This document shows, in pieces, positions 7,933-8,979 of a DNA stretch of 8,979 bases. Source of the stretch: Clostridia bacterium (GTDB lineage: Bacteria; Bacillota; Clostridia; Oscillospirales; CAG-382); the NCBI GenBank assembly GCA_017560285.1, contig JAFYOG010000056.1, positions 1 through 8,979 on the forward strand. Direction: 5' to 3'. A program made the position numbers and the translations under genes. The notes beneath the pieces were generated by a model that had not been told where the DNA came from, did no database searches, and saw only the letters and a list, made by a program, of their open reading frames with translations. The number at the start of each line of letters is the position of its first letter. Position 1 is the first letter of the stretch.

Positions 7933-7961
7933 CGGCATCAAGGTTATATTGACAAATGCCG
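7933..7961. promoter_or_regulatory. Inverted repeat over the -35 box, possible operator
   Basis: CGGCAT (7933-7938) and ATGCCG (7956-7961) are perfect inverted 6-mers with 17 bases between. Their centres are about 23 bp apart, near two helix turns, and they bracket the TTGACA at 7949-7954. A dimeric regulator binding here would control the plus-strand promoter. Six-base arms can arise by chance. Confidence 0.35.
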
Positions 7962-7977
7962 CATTTTATAATATAAT
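7949..7977 (+). promoter_or_regulatory. Perfect consensus sigma-A promoter for the structured RNA
   Basis: TTGACA (7949-7954), a spacer of exactly 17 bases, and TATAAT (7972-7977). The predicted start near 7984 coincides with the first G of the long stem in the RNA, which supports both calls. Confidence 0.85.
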
Positions 7978-7983
7978 GAATAT

Positions 7984-8197
7984 GCCAAACAAATCTAAAT
8001 ATCGTGTAAAAAGTGGACCTTTCTATTATTTTATAGGGGTTTTGTATTCTTGCGTCATTACAACCTTTTGAATACGGTAAAAACGTAATTCCACCTGGGT
8101 TGTAATGAGGTTTACTTTTTACGTTTAGGATTTGTTTGGCGACAATCGGAGTTGCGTTTTTCGGTGCGTTGACTTCGGTTGGCGCACTTTTTTATTT
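7984..8197 (+). ncRNA. Highly structured leader or small RNA of unrecognised class
   Basis: Hand pairing gives a long rod. P1a is 12 bp (7984-7995 with 8129-8140) plus 4 bp after a bulged G (7996-7999 with 8124-8127). After an asymmetric internal loop, P1b is 15 bp with two G-U pairs (8006-8020 with 8108-8122). P3 is 10 perfect bp (8056-8065 with 8098-8107), capped by a GAAUACG/CGU(A)AUUC hairpin (8070-8091) with loop GUAAAAA. A side segment (8021-8055) carries a CUAU/AUAG hairpin with U-G extensions. A perfect promoter lies just upstream and an intrinsic terminator downstream, so a transcript of about 210 bases is predicted. A good ribosome site and a 99-residue gene follow with no promoter of their own, suggesting a terminator-controlled leader. 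I recognise no riboswitch, T-box, 6S or SRP signature with confidence. A 6S-like RNA is the main alternative on length and rod shape, but there is no symmetric central bubble. Confidence 0.65.
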
Positions 8198-8200
8198 TTT
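8164..8200 (+). terminator. Strong intrinsic terminator between structured RNA and 99-residue gene
   Basis: A fully paired 10-bp stem (8164-8173 with 8178-8187, three G-U pairs) is closed by a C(UUCG)G tetraloop and followed by T6-A-T6 (8188-8200). It ends only 10 bases before the ribosome site of the next gene, the position expected of an attenuator. Confidence 0.9.
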
Positions 8201-8209
8201 ACAAAAATT

Positions 8210-8214
8210 GGAGG
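8210..8214 (+). promoter_or_regulatory. Ribosome binding site for the 99-residue gene
   Basis: GGAGG lies 7 bases before ATG 8222-8224. It selects this start over an ATG at 8132 in the same frame, which would lie inside the RNA stem and read through the terminator. Confidence 0.8.
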
Positions 8215-8221
8215 ATTCAAA

Positions 8222-8521
8222 ATGGGTGATTTTTGGTACATATGGGTGTTGCCAATTGTAGGCGGCTTAATTTGGTATGCAATAACTACTGCAGCGGTAA
8301 AAGCGCCTGGCACTATTTTGCAACAAAAATTCGTAAAATTGGGCACCTTAAAAGGAAAAACATTAAGTGAAATTCAGAGCGCTTGCGGAGCGCCGAGTTC
8401 AGTTTCCAGTGGGGCTGATGGAGTAAAAATTTATCAGTGGATGGCAACAGGTTATCACATCGTATTACTATTTGACGAAAACGACATTTGCTTAGGCGTT
8501 AGTTCAGAGACAAAAGTATAA
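8222..8521 (+). CDS. Small membrane-anchored protein, function unknown
   Basis: 99 residues. A hydrophobic N-terminal helix (about 4-26: FWYIWVLPIVGGLIWYAIT) should anchor it in the membrane. A compact soluble part follows (about 32-99) with the patterns LGTLKGKTLSEIQSACGAPS, a W in YQWMATGYHI, LLFDEND and CLGVSSE. The 'G-K-T-x-x-E-I ... G-x-P' followed by strands resembles the small SmpA/OmlA (BLIP-like) fold and similar small hypothetical proteins of gut bacteria; that is recall, not a search. It is the only plus-strand gene here and stands downstream of the structured RNA and its terminator, with no promoter visible between 8200 and 8210. Expression would then depend on read-through. No enzyme motif is visible. 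Confidence 0.8.
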   Translation: MGDFWYIWVLPIVGGLIWYAITTAAVKAPGTILQQKFVKLGTLKGKTLSEIQSACGAPSSVSSGADGVKIYQWMATGYHIVLLFDENDICLGVSSETKV

Positions 8522-8529
8522 AACTCAAT

Positions 8530-8563
8530 AAAGTGCGCCGATATTAAGAAAAAATTCGCACCG
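8530..8563. repeat. Inverted partner of the upstream terminator hairpin
   Basis: AAAGTGCGCC (8530-8539) is the exact reverse complement of 8181-8190, and CGCACCG (8557-8563) of 8162-8168, in matching nested order. The two hairpin-like blocks flank the 99-residue gene in inverted orientation. On the plus strand the block has no good T-run, so it is not an obvious terminator there. Confidence 0.5.
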
Positions 8564-8585
8564 GTACATGACTTTGTTCAAAAAT

Positions 8586-8614
8586 AAATCCTCACATCAG
8601 AGGGTTTCGTTTTT
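8586..8614 (+). terminator. Probable terminator of the 99-residue gene
   Basis: AAATCCTC (8586-8593) pairs with GAGGGTTT (8600-8607) over 8 bp with one T-G pair, a 6-base loop, then CGTTTTT. It is modest in strength and lies 65 bp after the stop codon. Confidence 0.5.
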
Positions 8615-8662
8615 CTAACCTATTTGCATCAAATTGGTCTCAAGAAAAATGTTTTTTACACA

Positions 8663-8700
8663 AAAACAAAAAAGACGGTAAAAACCGTCTTTTTTGTTTT
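8663..8700. terminator. Perfect bidirectional terminator beside the tRNA
   Basis: A 17-bp perfect inverted repeat (8663-8679 with 8684-8700) surrounds an AAAA loop. The GC core is GACGGT/ACCGTC with A-rich and T-rich flanks, so it gives a U-run in both directions. Its right arm shares base 8700 with the tRNA CCA end. It ends the tRNA transcript on the minus strand and backs up termination of the plus-strand gene. Confidence 0.9.
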
Positions 8701-8776
8701 GGTCGGAGTGAAAGGATTCGAACCTTCGGCCTCGTCGTCCCGAACGACGCGCTCTACCAAACTGAGCCACACCCCG
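8700..8776 (-). tRNA. tRNA-Pro (anticodon CGG)
   Basis: A 77-base cloverleaf on the minus strand. The acceptor stem CGGGGTG pairs with CACTCCG (one G-U), followed by discriminator A and an encoded CCA (8700-8702). The D stem is GCTC/GAGC, the anticodon stem CGTCG/CGACG with loop TTCGGGA (anticodon CGG, G37 as usual in tRNA-Pro), and the T arm has TTCGAAT. It reads the CCG codon. Confidence 0.95.
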
Positions 8777-8783
8777 AAATTAC

Positions 8784-8813
8784 TGTATAAATATTATTTT
8801 GTTCTGATTTCAA
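8784..8813 (-). promoter_or_regulatory. Possible secondary promoter directly before the tRNA
   Basis: TTGAAA (8808-8813), an 18-base spacer and TATACA (8784-8789), ending 7 bases before the tRNA. The TTTATACA block also occurs before the broken tRNA copy, so it may only be shared leader. Confidence 0.3.
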
Positions 8814-8819
8814 CCCTTG

Positions 8820-8850
8820 ACTGAGCCACACCCCGAAATTGTTGTATAAA
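8820..8850 (-). pseudogene. Broken copy of the tRNA-Pro 5' end with its leader
   Basis: Bases 8820-8850 match 8761-8791 at 29 of 31 positions, including 21 in a row. The copy holds tRNA nucleotides 1-16 (5' acceptor strand and the start of the D arm) plus 15 leader bases, then the sequence departs. It cannot fold into a tRNA. It lies between the strong promoter and the intact tRNA, so it should be transcribed. It is probably the remnant of a tandem tRNA copy after deletion. Confidence 0.85.
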
Positions 8851-8853
8851 GCT

Positions 8854-8890
8854 CGCCTGCTGTGATTTTAAGGAAAACCACAGCAAGGCG
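8854..8890. other. Long hairpin just downstream of the tRNA promoter
   Basis: CGCCTGCTGTG (8854-8864) pairs with CACAGCAAGGCG (8879-8890) with one bulged base, and an inner ATTTT/AAAA pairing extends it. The predicted start (about 8885) falls inside the right arm, so the RNA would keep only the GCTGTG/CACAGC part. No T-run follows on either strand; it could be an operator or an RNA 5' cap structure. Confidence 0.5.
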
Positions 8891-8891
8891 T

Positions 8892-8920
8892 ATTATACTA
8901 TACAAAAAATAAATTGTCAA
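8892..8920 (-). promoter_or_regulatory. Perfect consensus sigma-A promoter driving the tRNA transcript
   Basis: Minus strand TTGACA (8915-8920), exactly 17 bases, TATAAT (8892-8897). It reads toward the broken tRNA copy and then the intact tRNA-Pro, about 110 bases downstream of the expected start. Confidence 0.85.
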
Positions 8921-8930
8921 CCAAAAAACG

Positions 8931-8979
8931 TTATTTCCTATTCTTATCCAAATAGGATTGCAAAATGATTTGGGCAGAG
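8931..8979 (-). CDS. Possible C-terminal end of a minus-strand protein, mostly outside the window
   Basis: One minus-strand frame enters from the right edge and codes SAQIILQSYLDKNRK before TAA (8931-8933). A charged, lysine-rich tail just upstream of the tRNA promoter is a plausible gene end, but 15 residues cannot identify a family, and another frame is also open here. Confidence 0.35.
   Translation of the reverse strand, partial: SAQIILQSYLDKNRK

Noticed and set aside
8081..8102. T-box-like AGGTGGAATTACG on the minus strand
   Set aside because: The promoter and terminator are both on the plus strand, and no specifier loop or T-box terminator follows on the minus strand.
8132..8221. 30-residue N-terminal extension of the 99-residue protein
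   Set aside because: The ATG at 8132 sits in the RNA stem, the frame crosses the terminator, and GGAGG at 8210-8214 marks the ATG at 8222.
7984..8521. Retron or type III toxin-antitoxin locus
   Set aside because: The paired RNA ends recall retrons and the RNA-terminator-gene order recalls type III systems, but there is no reverse transcriptase, no tandem RNA repeats, and the 99-residue protein is not ToxN-like.
8624..8824. 66-residue plus-strand frame with GFEPSASSSRTTRSTKLSHTP
   Set aside because: It is the antisense translation of the tRNA-Pro gene, a well-known kind of false protein.

Overview
The window looks like chromosomal DNA from a low-to-moderate GC, Gram-positive anaerobe of the Clostridia, probably a gut-type organism. 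This is inferred from strong AGGAGG-type ribosome sites, textbook sigma-A promoters (TTGACA-17-TATAAT, seen twice), Sec-type secreted proteins, and a type I dockerin on a secreted enzyme. The genus cannot be read from the sequence.

From 7817 down to 1, six genes lie head to tail on the minus strand. In transcription order they are: a YhhN/TMEM86-type membrane protein (7101-7817); an ABC-2 exporter ATPase (6158-7066) and permease (5262-6161) joined by an ATGA overlap; an unassigned six-helix membrane protein (4593-5246); a 912-residue secreted metallophosphoesterase of purple-acid-phosphatase type ending in a dockerin (1842-4580); and, after an intrinsic terminator, a secreted phosphodiester glycosidase (NAGPA family) that runs off the left edge (1-1766). 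Gaps in the first five genes are 34 bp or less, so they may form one operon. The two secreted enzymes suggest stepwise attack on phosphodiester-linked glycans: the glycosidase would remove the capping sugar and the phosphoesterase the exposed phosphate. That pathway is an inference.

The divergent region 7818-8221 is the most unusual part. A perfect plus-strand promoter (7949-7977) starts an RNA whose first bases open a long stem-loop structure (7984-8140). A strong UUCG-capped intrinsic terminator follows (8164-8200), then a good ribosome site and a 99-residue membrane-anchored small protein (8222-8521). I see no separate promoter for that gene, so the layout fits either an attenuating leader (riboswitch-like) or a small RNA with a read-through gene. 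I do not recognise the RNA as a known class.

The right end holds a tRNA-Pro(CGG) on the minus strand (8700-8776), a perfect bidirectional terminator beside it, a consensus promoter (8892-8920), and between them a second, broken copy of the tRNA 5' end with its leader (8820-8850). The last bases may be the C-terminus of another minus-strand gene.
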